IMG/VR virus record: IMGVR_UViG_3300031857_000404
Location: 1-43,750 of that record
Direction: 5' to 3' (one strand)
Source of the DNA: a virus
Length of the DNA: 43,750 bases
A program made the position numbers and the translations under genes. Shown here piece after piece: positions 22,301 to 29,257 of the stretch; position 1 is the stretch's first letter, and each line of letters opens with the position of its first letter. The notes under the pieces are model-generated. The model saw nothing but the letters and a program-made list of their open reading frames with translations, did not search any database and had not been told where the DNA came from.

Positions 22301-23564
22301 ACTCGGCGACCGCGACCTTACCCTTGTCGTAGCCCCGTTCGAGCTTGGCCAGAGCGTCGGCATACTTGTCGGTGACCGCGATCTCCTTGTCGAACACCCC
22401 TTCGACCTGGCGATTGGCGATGCCCTTCTCGATGTCGCGGATGCTCGCAAGGATCGCCTCGACCTGCTTTTGCGCAGTTGTGGCCTGCGCGCCAAGCGCA
22501 CCCTTCACTTCGCCGCCGCCTTTCGATGCCGCCGACTGTTCAAGGAATCGGGCCTGAAACTGCGCCGCGATGGCCTTGGCATTCTTGAGCCGTTCGAGCG
22601 TGTCGGCGCGGGTCAGTTCGAGCGCGCCAAGGGTCAGTTCCTTGCTCTTGCTCTGGGCGTCGTTGTACTCCCGGATCGCCTCGACCACGACCTTGTAGGA
22701 TTTGGCATTGAGGTCGAGCCCGGTCCGCAGGTCGGTAAGTGCCTTGGCCAGCGCCTTGGTCTTGTCCGCGGCACTGTCTGCGGCATCTCCGGAGCGGAAT
22801 AGATTGTCGATCAAGCTGCCAAGCAGCGCCGCGCCAGCGACCACCGCGAGCGACCACGGCCCCGACATCAGCGTCGCAAACCGCCCGATCTTGTCGGCGG
22901 TCTTGTTGCTCGATCCCTCGAGACTGGTCAGCGCGAACAGCAATTGTGGAATTTGCTGCGCGAAGATCACCGATGAGCGCGTTCCCGACTGGAACTGGAT
23001 CGCCATGTCCTGCAACTGCTGCCCGGTCTGGACCATCGCCACCCGGCTGCCGCGCAGCGAGGTGTTGTGGATGCCGTAGGCGTCGGTGCCGCGCCGGGTT
23101 GCTGCCACCACCGCATCGGTCGCGCTCGCGGTCTGGTTGAGTTCGGCCTGAACCTGATCGAGAATGGTGATCCGCTGGCGCAGCGCCGCAAGGTTGCCCT
23201 GCTCGACCCGCGCCAATTCGAACGCGGCGCGGATTTCCTGGGTGCGGGCCCGGCCGTTCTCGCCCGAGGCTATGGCCGCGGCGCGGCTGGCCTGGGCATA
23301 TTCCTGCGTCGCCCGCGCCACCGCTTCCAGTTCGCGCTCCATCTGGCGGAGCTGATCGATCTGCAGGTCGAGGCTACCCCCCGCGTTGCGCGGCAGGCTC
23401 AGCGCCTGGGCGACGGTATCGCGCACGCCCGCAAGCGCGCCGGTCATGCCCTGCGCGCCGCGCCGCCCGGCGTCGGTCATGCCGGTGACAAACTGGTCGA
23501 AGGTCCGCTGGTTGGCGGGATCGGGACGCGCGGCGATATATTGCGGAAACGTAGTTCCCGTCAT
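19347..23564 (-). CDS. Tail tape measure protein with M23 peptidase domain
   Basis: At 1405 aa this is the longest gene. It has long helical regions, hydrophobic segments near 225-265 and Gly-rich segments in the C-terminal half. It is placed between tail chaperone and tail tip genes as tape measures are. An embedded LytM/M23 domain (about 470-575) shows HGGLDLAAPTGTAVKAP with the zinc ligands H and D, then GHLSD and HLHYEV with the remaining His ligands. Such a domain cuts peptidoglycan cross-links during DNA injection. It overlaps the preceding gene by 4 bp. Tail length would be set by its helical portion. Confidence 0.9.
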   Translation of the reverse strand: MTGTTFPQYIAARPDPANQRTFDQFVTGMTDAGRRGAQGMTGALAGVRDTVAQALSLPRNAGGSLDLQIDQLRQMERELEAVARATQEYAQASRAAAIASGENGRARTQEIRAAFELARVEQGNLAALRQRITILDQVQAELNQTASATDAVVAATRRGTDAYGIHNTSLRGSRVAMVQTGQQLQDMAIQFQSGTRSSVIFAQQIPQLLFALTSLEGSSNKTADKIGRFATLMSGPWSLAVVAGAALLGSLIDNLFRSGDAADSAADKTKALAKALTDLRTGLDLNAKSYKVVVEAIREYNDAQSKSKELTLGALELTRADTLERLKNAKAIAAQFQARFLEQSAASKGGGEVKGALGAQATTAQKQVEAILASIRDIEKGIANRQVEGVFDKEIAVTDKYADALAKLERGYDKGKVAVAEYRKERERLLGLQEAELKAIRESEKKTREVTGLAQFINPVAGGTVTGRFNEQRPGHRHGGLDLAAPTGTAVKAPQIGVVEAVGFSPTLGKYVVIDHGGGTKTRFGHLSDNAVVSEGARVEQGQTIGKVGSTGRSTGPHLHYEVTVNGKKVDPSKGLFPVDDVKVNEAAERAVERAKQAAEQLQAFGERSAESIARINERFDEQPRLIDAANAATRDLDKTIAELAERKPPGFADMIAEAQAAKATIQEALVRPFEELAEASERRLQIETLITAGREDEAQALETIWRLEDTIGDLTDERKAAILDLVRSERLHSEELERKRAIIGEYLSATRSVKDELVSIFAGEGSIGNIGKIFKRLQAQITVERLFGDSFRKMDEWLKGQSGLGASVDYFSTETERAGKASGAAADEFARTVAKLRAIPAGPVAPGAAPSAFDAAFGSIYGSPSAAANDNSAEIEAAVGESTNEIVVVGKKIDKVGDQLDPAKWAAEIAKRMAEPISEGLKPLLGEKFAGKIGSVLSGVIEGQITAGTPGAVLGGLRDLFGKDTKIGGAFGGALGGAQTGTQISGLMDSLGIKNSTTGAQIGGAIGSALPIPGGEIIGSIIGSLIGSIFKKTKKASATLTAGPDGVSVGSVSGNSASRREAASGAGDSVSDALNRIAEQLGGTADGPIGVSIGIRKKSYRVDTTGQGRTKGAGVLDFGQDQEAAIRAAILDAIQDGVITGISQGAQRLLKSGKDLERQIGKALDFEGVFKRLRAIKDPVGAAIDELNKEFTRLKGIFTEAGASAAEFAQLEELYGIERAQAIKEAGERLTGSLKALLADLTIGNDALSLRDRLSAAQAAYQPLAARVAAGDTTAFDDYAQAARDLLAIQRDLSGSTPDYFRLLEEVTALTRTTLAAQDALLTASSGGTSPFADSPVTPANDNTQVVATIAVQTDTLAAGIAATNQNLGTLIELTAVGLRSAGTLTTISTDGFAALGFSRTSGY

Positions 23565-24295
23565 GCCCTATCCCTTCCGCTAGAGGTGGTCAGCGCGAAC
23601 TCGCGCCGCATGGTTTCACTGGCCACCGCCGCGGTGATCTGCCTGGGATCGACCCGCGCGGTCCTGCTGGTCTGGGGGATGCCGATGAACGCCGCGATCA
23701 GTTCCTGCTGGACCTGGCCCTTTGGCACCTTGCCGCGCTTGGTCAGCGGCTTGATCGAGCGGCGCTTGCCCGAGAGCGAGAGCGTCGCGTTCTTGACGAA
23801 CAGCGTGTTGCCGATGCGGAACAGCCGCCCATACTTGGCGGCATAGGTCCGGCTCCACAGCTTGGGGGTGAGCCGCACCCGCCCGCTCGAATTGCCCCCC
23901 GAGGAGGGCAGCGGCACCCGTGCGTAGCGCATGATGTCGTCGGTCGGGAACCACAGCAGCCCGCTCGGATTGCGCGCCCGGATGCTCGCGCCTTCGGTAT
24001 AGGCCTCGATCGCCCCGCGGCTGCGCCGCGAGCCGCTGCGCACGAACACCCAGCCCGAGGCCGACCACGAATCGCCGCGGCGGTGAACCTGCCCGCTTTG
24101 CTTGAGATCGCTGCCCGAGCCGATCGCCTGGCCGAGCCGTCCGAGCCCGGCCGCCGCCATCTCGGCGCGGATCCGGGTCTTGGCCTGCGCCGCGGCGCGG
24201 TCGGTGGCGCGCAGCGCGGCCTGCTGGATCGAATTCTCGAACGCGCGGCGCAGCGCCGGGGCCTGCGTCCTTGGGGTGCGGACCTCGACGATCAC
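23561..24295 (-). CDS. Tail protein between chaperone and tape measure (DUF6441-like?), 244 aa
   Basis: The GTG at 24295-24293 overlaps the stop of the frameshifted chaperone product by four bases (GTGA). The Arg-rich upstream extension of this frame is another gene read out of frame and is rejected. The N-terminal 50 residues are helical and Ala-rich. The centre has WFPTDDIMRYARVPLPS and SRTYAAKYGRLFRIGN. I think it belongs to DUF6441, found at this position in alphaproteobacterial phages, but recall is not certain. A tail-completion or minor tail role is likely. Confidence 0.65.
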   Translation of the reverse strand: MIVEVRTPRTQAPALRRAFENSIQQAALRATDRAAAQAKTRIRAEMAAAGLGRLGQAIGSGSDLKQSGQVHRRGDSWSASGWVFVRSGSRRSRGAIEAYTEGASIRARNPSGLLWFPTDDIMRYARVPLPSSGGNSSGRVRLTPKLWSRTYAAKYGRLFRIGNTLFVKNATLSLSGKRRSIKPLTKRGKVPKGQVQQELIAAFIGIPQTSRTARVDPRQITAAVASETMRREFALTTSSGRDRA

Positions 24296-25274
24296 GGCTT
24301 CTTCTCGCGGAACCGCGCCTCGCACTCGTAGGCGATGTCGAAGGCCTGGATCAGGTGCATCGGCTGTTCTAGGAGGCCGCGGCCATCGGGCCAGTCGATC
24401 CGGCCGTTTCCGTCTCTGCAGCGGACGGCGAGGTCGATGATGTCGCGCTCGTGCTCGTAGCGGTTGAGGGGGTTGCCTTCGACTTCGCCGACGCCGGGGA
24501 TGCTGAACTGGCGTCCTCCGCTTCCGCCGGCGAACCAGTCGCGTCGGAAGTAGGTAGCGGCGGCGATGCGAAGTTTTTTTCCGTGTCCTTGGGGAGATGG
24601 AACGCGGCGAAGCCGATGTTGCGCAGTTCGCCAAATGGATCGTCGGCCCGGGTCTGGTCGAAGCCCAGTTCCTCGGCGCGGTCACCCAGCCATTCCTGCA
24701 GTTCGGCCATGCACTCGCGATCCACCAGCCCGTCGATGTCGCGGCGCAGGTCGAAACCTTCGGCCGAGACCAGTACCACCGCAAGGGCCACCTCGGTGGC
24801 AAGGAAGTCGCGGCGCGCATTGGCCTTGCGCATGTTGTGGATCACCGCCGAATTGGCCTGCACGTCCTGCATGATCCCGGTGATCCACGCCTCTTCCTCG
24901 GGATCGAAATCGATCGCCGGGGCGGGCGGAAGTTCGGCCTCGGGATTGTCGCGGGCGTAGGCGGCGCAATCCTCCCACCACTCCTTGATCTGCTGCTCCA
25001 GGCTGTCGCTCGCGGCCCAATAGCGCCGCGCGGTTTCGACCATGCGGTCCTTGGCCTCATCGCTGTTGCCTGAGAGCCGCTTGATCTCCTCGGCCATCGC
25101 ATCGCGGATCTCGGCCTGACCATGGCTGACCAGCCCGCGCCCGGCGAGTTCGGCGCGGTAGGCGTTGCGGTCGCGGCGGGTGCCATAGCGCAGCACGAAT
25201 TTCGGTGCCCCCTCGATCTCGCGGAGCGATTCGGGGACGTAGGTAAAGGTCTTTGCCTCGATGGGGACGGGCAT
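24292..25274 (-). CDS. Tail assembly chaperone fusion (gpGT-like) by -1 frameshift, 327 aa
   Basis: A -1 shift at A_AAA_AAC (24579-24573) continues into 93 codons with normal amino-acid composition. They begin LRIAAATYFRRDWFAGGSGG, continue through NPLNRYEHERDIIDLAVRC, and end AYECEARFREKKP at stop TGA 24294-24292. This frame is far more protein-like than the zero frame beyond the site. In lambda, the GT fusion bridges tail tube and tape measure, and the G:GT ratio matters. The shifted stop overlaps the next gene's GTG start by four bases, as is usual in this operon. Confidence 0.8.
24369..25274 (-). CDS. Tail assembly chaperone (gpG-like), unshifted product, 301 aa
   Basis: Residues 1-232 are a well-ordered helical protein that starts MPVPIEAKTFTYVPESLREI and runs to the slippery site. 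The last 67 residues in this frame are almost only Ser, Ala, Thr and Pro, as expected for read-through of an out-of-frame region. It lies between the tail tube and the tape measure, the standard position of lambda G/GT-type chaperones, which coat the tape measure during assembly. Start 25274 follows the attenuator hairpin at 25304-25335. Confidence 0.75.
   Translation of the reverse strand: MPVPIEAKTFTYVPESLREIEGAPKFVLRYGTRRDRNAYRAELAGRGLVSHGQAEIRDAMAEEIKRLSGNSDEAKDRMVETARRYWAASDSLEQQIKEWWEDCAAYARDNPEAELPPAPAIDFDPEEEAWITGIMQDVQANSAVIHNMRKANARRDFLATEVALAVVLVSAEGFDLRRDIDGLVDRECMAELQEWLGDRAEELGFDQTRADDPFGELRNIGFAAFHLPKDTEKNFASPPLPTSDATGSPAEAEDASSASPASAKSKATPSTATSTSATSSTSPSAAETETAGSTGPMAAAS
24573..24579 (-). 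other. Programmed -1 ribosomal frameshift site
   Basis: On the minus strand the heptamer reads A_AAA_AAC in the zero frame (codons GAA AAA AAC), matching X_XXY_YYZ. tRNAs can re-pair on AAA AAA after slipping back one base. GC-rich sequence that could fold as a stimulator follows, but I have not modelled it. Confidence 0.8.
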
Positions 25275-25289
25275 CGTTGGGTTCCTTCA

Positions 25290-25335
25290 TGGGGGAAAGG
25301 AACGGCCGGGAACCGCGCGAAGGCGATCCCCGGCC
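25290..25335 (-). terminator. Attenuator/terminator after the tail tube gene
   Basis: On the minus strand GGCCGGGGA (25335-25327) pairs with TTCCCGGCC (25312-25304) with one mismatch, followed by TTCCTTT. It lies in the 84-nt gap between the abundant tail tube gene and the chaperone gene. A partial terminator here would lower expression of downstream tail genes relative to the tube. Confidence 0.5.
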
Positions 25336-25358
25336 GGGATTGGATCAGATGGCGGCGA

Positions 25359-26561
25359 TCAGAACCCGTAGGGGAACTGGATCGACATCGACTTTTCGAT
25401 TCCGTCGATGAACAGGTCGACCGAGCGGGTGACGAAATCGCCGCCGATCTCGGCCTCGCTGTAGTTGAGCCGGGCGTCCATCACCCCGAAGCTGATCGCC
25501 TTGCCGGGACCGCCCTGGCCATATTGCAGCCAGAACCCCTGGTAGCCCTGCGCCGTGGCCAGCGCGTTGAGGTCGGCGGTCGCAACCAGCACCTCGTTGA
25601 TGTTGACGTTGACCGAGCGCCGCATCTCGGTGACGGTCGGAGCTTCGCCACCCGAGAGCGAACCGGGGCAGGGGGCCCGCGCCACCTGGCCGGCGAAGTC
25701 GACCGTCGCGCCCGAGCCGCAGAACGACTTGTTCGCGAGCCAGTAGTCGGCATCGTTGAACACCGGGATCGCGCCGCCCTGGGCAATCGCCGGGCTGGCT
25801 TCGTCGATCTCCGGAGTGCTGGGATGGACATCGCCGGTCAGCGTCACGCTCATGTAGGTGAACGCGGTATCGCCGTTGTTCGAGACCGCGAAGTTGAGCT
25901 GGGCCTGGCTGACCACACCGTTGACCATCTTGTAGCGTTTCTGGTCGAGCCAGTAGTCGAAGCTGGCGAACAGTTCCGGCGCGCTGGCCGAGAAACGGTA
26001 GCCGAGATAGGCGGGAATCGAGACGTTGCCCGAGAGTGCGCCGCCGAAGGTTTCGAAGAAGGTCGCGGTCTTGGTCGAGCCGACATAGTCGCGGACCATC
26101 GAGACCTTCTTGAGCCCGGTCCCGGTCTGCCCGGCGAGAATCACGCAGATCCCGTTGTAGGCATCGTCAACCGCCGAAGCTCCGGCCGGGAACACCGCCG
26201 AGGTGGTGGTGCCGCCCGACATTGCCGCCGGTGCCAGCACCTCGGCCGCCTGCACCTCTTCGGTGAAGCGCAGCAGCCGGAACAGCCGGCCCAGCACCCA
26301 GGCGTCGGCCGCGGGCGGGGAAGCGCCGCCCGGACCGCGCAGGATCACGTTGAAGGTCACCGAACGCGAGCGCCCCAGCACCGCGTCGCCGGGGCGATGG
26401 ATGGTGCCGGTGGTCTCGGGGTTGGCGAGGGTATAGGTCTCGTTGGCCGGGCGCAGATCGTAGCAGATCAGCGCATCGGTGGTGCCCGAGACGGTCGCGG
26501 GAACGTCGACGGCGCTCTGGATCTTGAGCGCTGCGGCGTACTTCTTGCCGTTGAAAGCCAT
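25359..26561 (-). CDS. Major tail tube protein, 400 aa
   Basis: The start MAFNGKKYAAALKIQSAV is followed by alternating beta strands typical of tail tube monomers, including RSVTFNVILRGPGGAS. The middle (about 150-245) may be an extra surface domain, making it about 150 residues longer than the lambda tube protein (246 aa). Position between the tail terminator and chaperone genes is diagnostic. The gene has its own ribosome binding site and the attenuator follows it, both in keeping with a highly expressed virion protein. Confidence 0.75.
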   Translation of the reverse strand: MAFNGKKYAAALKIQSAVDVPATVSGTTDALICYDLRPANETYTLANPETTGTIHRPGDAVLGRSRSVTFNVILRGPGGASPPAADAWVLGRLFRLLRFTEEVQAAEVLAPAAMSGGTTTSAVFPAGASAVDDAYNGICVILAGQTGTGLKKVSMVRDYVGSTKTATFFETFGGALSGNVSIPAYLGYRFSASAPELFASFDYWLDQKRYKMVNGVVSQAQLNFAVSNNGDTAFTYMSVTLTGDVHPSTPEIDEASPAIAQGGAIPVFNDADYWLANKSFCGSGATVDFAGQVARAPCPGSLSGGEAPTVTEMRRSVNVNINEVLVATADLNALATAQGYQGFWLQYGQGGPGKAISFGVMDARLNYSEAEIGGDFVTRSVDLFIDGIEKSMSIQFPYGF

Positions 26562-26567
26562 CGCGGA

Positions 26568-26687
26568 TTACTCCTTGTCGTCGGGCGTGTCGGCGCCCTT
26601 CTTGGCCGCAGGGGCGGCGGGCGGGAACGGGTTGGTGACGCAGCCGTATTCGGGCGTGTCGGTGGGCTTGTCGGGTTCGTCTGCCAT
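26568..26687 (-). CDS. Tiny Pro/Asp-rich protein, 39 aa
   Basis: ATG 26687 has AAAGGA upstream, and the frame ends six bases before the tail tube start. The translation begins MADEPDKPTDTPEYGCVTNP and is rich in Pro, Ala, Asp and Lys, so it is probably disordered. Codon use and spacing are gene-like. The function is unknown. Confidence 0.45.
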   Translation of the reverse strand: MADEPDKPTDTPEYGCVTNPFPPAAPAAKKGADTPDDKE

Positions 26688-26700
26688 GGCGGCGGTCCTT

Positions 26701-27141
26701 TCAGTCTGAGGCAATGACGGTGATCGCGGCGCGCGTGGTCCAGTACTGAACCGCGATCGTGAGGGCGTAGGTGCCGCGGTCCTGGCCCATCTCGTCGAGA
26801 CTGGCCGGGGCGGCGATGATGAAACTGTCGTGAAACTTGCCGCCGAAGGTCGGGTCGGCGGCGAGCGTGGTCCCGATCGTGGCGAGCAGCGCTTCGCTGC
26901 GCTGCAGCGGGGACTGGGTGCTGGTAACATTGGCCCAGGGTTCGATCGTGACCTGCGCGGTCCAGAAATAGTTGGCGCAGCTTACCGGCTGCGTGGCATC
27001 GGCGCCCTGCCAGCCCAGCGCCACCTTCTCGCCCTCGCTCTCGGCGATCCGGTCCATCTCGTCGCGGTCGATCACCACCGAGAGCCCGGCGCCGGTCAGC
27101 GCAGTGGCGATCAGGTTCAGGCATTCGGTGATCGCGGCCAT
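26701..27141 (-). CDS. Tail terminator / tail completion protein, 146 aa
   Basis: The alpha/beta sequence (N-terminal helix ITECLNLIATALTGAGLSV, then strands including CANYFWTAQVTIEPWAN) and the position between head-tail connector and tail tube genes fit the lambda gpU/gpZ functional class. These proteins cap the growing tube and join it to the head. The assignment rests on synteny and length (gpU is 131 aa), not on a clear motif. Confidence 0.55.
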   Translation of the reverse strand: MAAITECLNLIATALTGAGLSVVIDRDEMDRIAESEGEKVALGWQGADATQPVSCANYFWTAQVTIEPWANVTSTQSPLQRSEALLATIGTTLAADPTFGGKFHDSFIIAAPASLDEMGQDRGTYALTIAVQYWTTRAAITVIASD

Positions 27142-27142
27142 G

Positions 27143-27463
27143 TCAGGCCCCGAGCCGGGTCAGGTTGAAGATCCAGTGTGCGCCGTCTTCCGAGGTCGCG
27201 ACATTGGCGGGGCGGAACCGCAGCCCAGGCTTCTTGGCGCTGGTCACCACGTCGGCCCGCGTGGGCTCGGCGGGCCAGTCGGCTTTGAGTACCATGACCT
27301 CGACCTCCATCCGTCCCCCGGCGCTGCCGAGACCGATGATCTCGCCGTCGCCGTAGTCGCCCTGCGCGCGTAGGCTCTTGCCGTTGATCGTGATGGCATG
27401 GCTCAGCGCGGCCCGGGCGCTGACATTCACCCGGGCCTCGAGATCGCCAAGCGGAGCGGGCAT
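27143..27463 (-). CDS. Head-tail connector (gpFII-like), 106 aa
   Basis: This small beta-rich protein ends HWIFNLTRLGA and includes GGRMEVEVMVLKADWP. Length and position, between capsid-proximal genes and tail terminator, correspond to lambda gpFII (117 aa), the head completion protein that receives the tail. It overlaps the upstream gene (TGATG). The family call is by synteny. Confidence 0.5.
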   Translation of the reverse strand: MPAPLGDLEARVNVSARAALSHAITINGKSLRAQGDYGDGEIIGLGSAGGRMEVEVMVLKADWPAEPTRADVVTSAKKPGLRFRPANVATSEDGAHWIFNLTRLGA

Positions 27464-27732
27464 CAGCCGGCCGGAGCCTCGTCGGTGTCGGCGGCGGCAG
27501 TGGTTTCGTCCGCGGCGTCCGGCTCGGGATCAGCCGCAGGCTCGTCCGCACCCTCTTCGATCTTGGCGGCGGCCTTGCCTTTGCCGGGCTTCTTCGCCGC
27601 ACCCTCTTCGATCTTGGCGGCGGCCATTTTGTCGCCAACCTCACCCTTGTCGCCGGGATTGAGAATAGCCATCCGCCCCAATTCGGCGTCCCATTCGATG
27701 ATCGCGGTGACTGCCTGAATTTCGGTTGCCAT
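27463..27732 (-). CDS. Small protein with acidic low-complexity tail, 89 aa
   Basis: The start at 27732 (MATEIQAVTAIIEWDAELGR) is chosen because the longer frame reads into the capsid gene's downstream hairpin. The first 35 residues look folded. The rest is Ala/Glu/Lys/Asp low complexity with a duplicated AAAKIEEGA unit. Its place right after the major capsid protein suggests a head completion (FI-like) role. Lambda gpFI is likewise small with Ala-rich repeats, but sequence similarity is not evident. Confidence 0.5.
   Translation of the reverse strand: MATEIQAVTAIIEWDAELGRMAILNPGDKGEVGDKMAAAKIEEGAAKKPGKGKAAAKIEEGADEPAADPEPDAADETTAAADTDEAPAG
27547..27625 (-). repeat. 28-bp direct repeat, 51 bp apart
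   Basis: The same 28 bases occur at 27547-27574 and 27598-27625, encoding AAAKIEEGA twice in the preceding protein's low-complexity tail. It is in frame, so unequal recombination would expand or shrink the tail by 17 residues without breaking the gene. Confidence 0.75.
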
Positions 27733-27757
27733 CGGTTCTGTCCTTGTCTTGCGCGCG

Positions 27758-27786
27758 AAGGGGCGACGGTTTCCCGCCGCCCCCTT
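27758..27786 (-). terminator. Stable GAAA-loop hairpin after the major capsid gene
   Basis: On the minus strand AAGGGGGCGGCGG pairs with CCGTCGCCCCTT around a GAAA tetraloop, with one bulged G and one G-U pair. It lies nine bases after the capsid stop codon. No T-tract follows. It probably stabilises the capsid transcript or partly terminates it, lowering downstream expression. Confidence 0.5.
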
Positions 27787-27794
27787 GCGGTTCA

Positions 27795-28826
27795 TCAGGT
27801 GTTGCGGCCCGAGAGCAGCACTTCGGGGCGGGTGCACATATGCAGCGGGTACGAGAAAATCTCGGGCTGCACCCACTGGTTGCGCTTGGGATCGCGCACG
27901 AGCTGCGAATAGAGCGGACGGCCGATGGTGTTGACCAGTTCGATCTCTTCGCCCGGGCCGTTGAACCGGCGGTAGAGGCCGGGAACCCCGCGCACGATCA
28001 GTTTGGCCTTGGTCGCGGCAATCGCCACGGTGCTGTTGTCGTCAGTGCCCTGGTAGTTGTGCCAGTCCATTTCGCCGAAGCGGAACGAGGAGAAGGCATC
28101 GCCCAGCGAACCGCGCAGCGCGGCGGCGGCTTCCCAGTTCTTGTAGGTCACGCGCACGTCGTTGTGCTTGACGAACTGGTCGTAGAAGGTGTCACCGCAG
28201 AGCCAGAGGAAGCTGGTCACGCCCGGCACATAGGCCGCGCCCAGCGCCCGGATCGCAGCGCGCTTGGCGGCCTTGATCTTGTCGAGCAGCACGCCCTCGG
28301 CCGGGCTGACAGCGTCGAGATCAAAATCGATCTCGGTCGGCGCGGCGATCCCGAACTCGGTGAAGAAGTTGTACAGGGTCGAAGCGTCGGTATCGAGCAG
28401 GATGCCCTGGATCGCACCGAGCCGGTGGTACTCCATGGTCAGAGCGTGCTCGGTGAGCAGCTTGCGCTGCTTCTGGACGATCTTCTGCGCGACCGTTTCC
28501 AGTTCGGACTGGGTGCCGAACGCGCGAATGTTGGCGACCTCGCGGGCGAAGACCTGATCGGACTTGGCGACGCGGGGAATGTTGAAGTTGCGCATGGTGC
28601 GCTTGTCGGTGGTGCCCATCGGCGGCTCGGTGCCGCGCGCCGAGGTCGGGATCAGCGAAAGGGTCATGCCCTTCTGCTCGATCGACACCGAATCGGTATC
28701 AACCCCTTCCTCGTCGAAGATCCCGAGGCTGCCGAGAAAGCTCGGCACAGACGGCATCTTCTCGATCGCGCCGGTCATGTTGACCAGCGAGAAGGCGTCG
28801 CTGTTGAAAATATCCATGTGAGCCAT
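27795..28826 (-). CDS. Major capsid protein (lambda gpE family), 343 aa
   Basis: Length (lambda gpE is 341 aa) and sequence style match the family. Examples are MDIFNSDAFSLVNMTGAIEK at the start, then SVSIEQKGMTLSLIPTSARG and MEYHRLGAIQGILLDTDAS, with PLYSQLVRDPKRNQWVQPEI near the end. It would assemble the icosahedral HK97-fold shell. The neighbouring decoration protein and S49 protease confirm the lambda-type head module. The gene has its own ribosome binding site in the 30-nt gap from the decoration gene. Confidence 0.92.
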   Translation of the reverse strand: MAHMDIFNSDAFSLVNMTGAIEKMPSVPSFLGSLGIFDEEGVDTDSVSIEQKGMTLSLIPTSARGTEPPMGTTDKRTMRNFNIPRVAKSDQVFAREVANIRAFGTQSELETVAQKIVQKQRKLLTEHALTMEYHRLGAIQGILLDTDASTLYNFFTEFGIAAPTEIDFDLDAVSPAEGVLLDKIKAAKRAAIRALGAAYVPGVTSFLWLCGDTFYDQFVKHNDVRVTYKNWEAAAALRGSLGDAFSSFRFGEMDWHNYQGTDDNSTVAIAATKAKLIVRGVPGLYRRFNGPGEEIELVNTIGRPLYSQLVRDPKRNQWVQPEIFSYPLHMCTRPEVLLSGRNT

Positions 28827-28856
28827 GGCAGAAAATCCTTTCGTTTGAAGTGGTCG

Positions 28857-29231
28857 TCAGACGACCTTGATGCCGAGCGCGAGCAGGTCGGCCTTGCCCG
28901 CGGTGATGCCGGCGCCATCGTTGGCGCCCCAGCCGAGATCGTTGGCGTTGACGACCGCCGGGCCGCGCTTGAGCACGCGGGTCTTGGCCTTGTCGCCGCC
29001 GCTCGCGTCGACTGCGGCGTAAAGAATGCCGACAGCAGTTTCCGAGCCGTTCGCGGCAGCGTTGTCATAGGCGGTCAGTTTGCCGCTCGCGGTGATCTTG
29101 CCGAGCACTCGGCCCGCTGCGAGGTTCTGCCCCGAGATCAGGATGTCGGAATCGTCGACGTGGAAGCCGATGCCCATGGCGAGTTCGCCGATGAACTCGC
29201 CTTCGTGCATACCTTCGGTGAGAGTGGTCAT
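28857..29231 (-). CDS. Head decoration protein (lambda gpD-like), 124 aa
   Basis: The N-terminus contains FIGELAMGIGFHVDDSDILI, followed by a compact beta-rich core (GRVLGKITASGKLTAYDNAA, then AVGILYAAVDAS). This matches the gpD-like decoration family that binds threefold positions of the expanded capsid. Length is close to gpD (110 aa). It sits between the scaffold/protease genes and the major capsid gene, in lambda order. Confidence 0.85.
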   Translation of the reverse strand: MTTLTEGMHEGEFIGELAMGIGFHVDDSDILISGQNLAAGRVLGKITASGKLTAYDNAAANGSETAVGILYAAVDASGGDKAKTRVLKRGPAVVNANDLGWGANDGAGITAGKADLLALGIKVV

Positions 29232-29257
29232 GGTTCTGTCCTTTCCGTGTCAGGCGC

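Noticed and set aside
20625-22802. 725-aa open frame on the + strand opposite the tape measure gene
   Set aside because: It is an antisense shadow typical of GC-rich DNA. The minus-strand frame encodes a clear tape measure with M23 motifs.
24296-24820. N-terminal extension of the 244-aa tail gene
   Set aside because: The translation is Arg/Pro/His-rich and overlaps the chaperone gene in the +1 frame. The GTG start at 24295 fits the operon's 4-bp overlap pattern.
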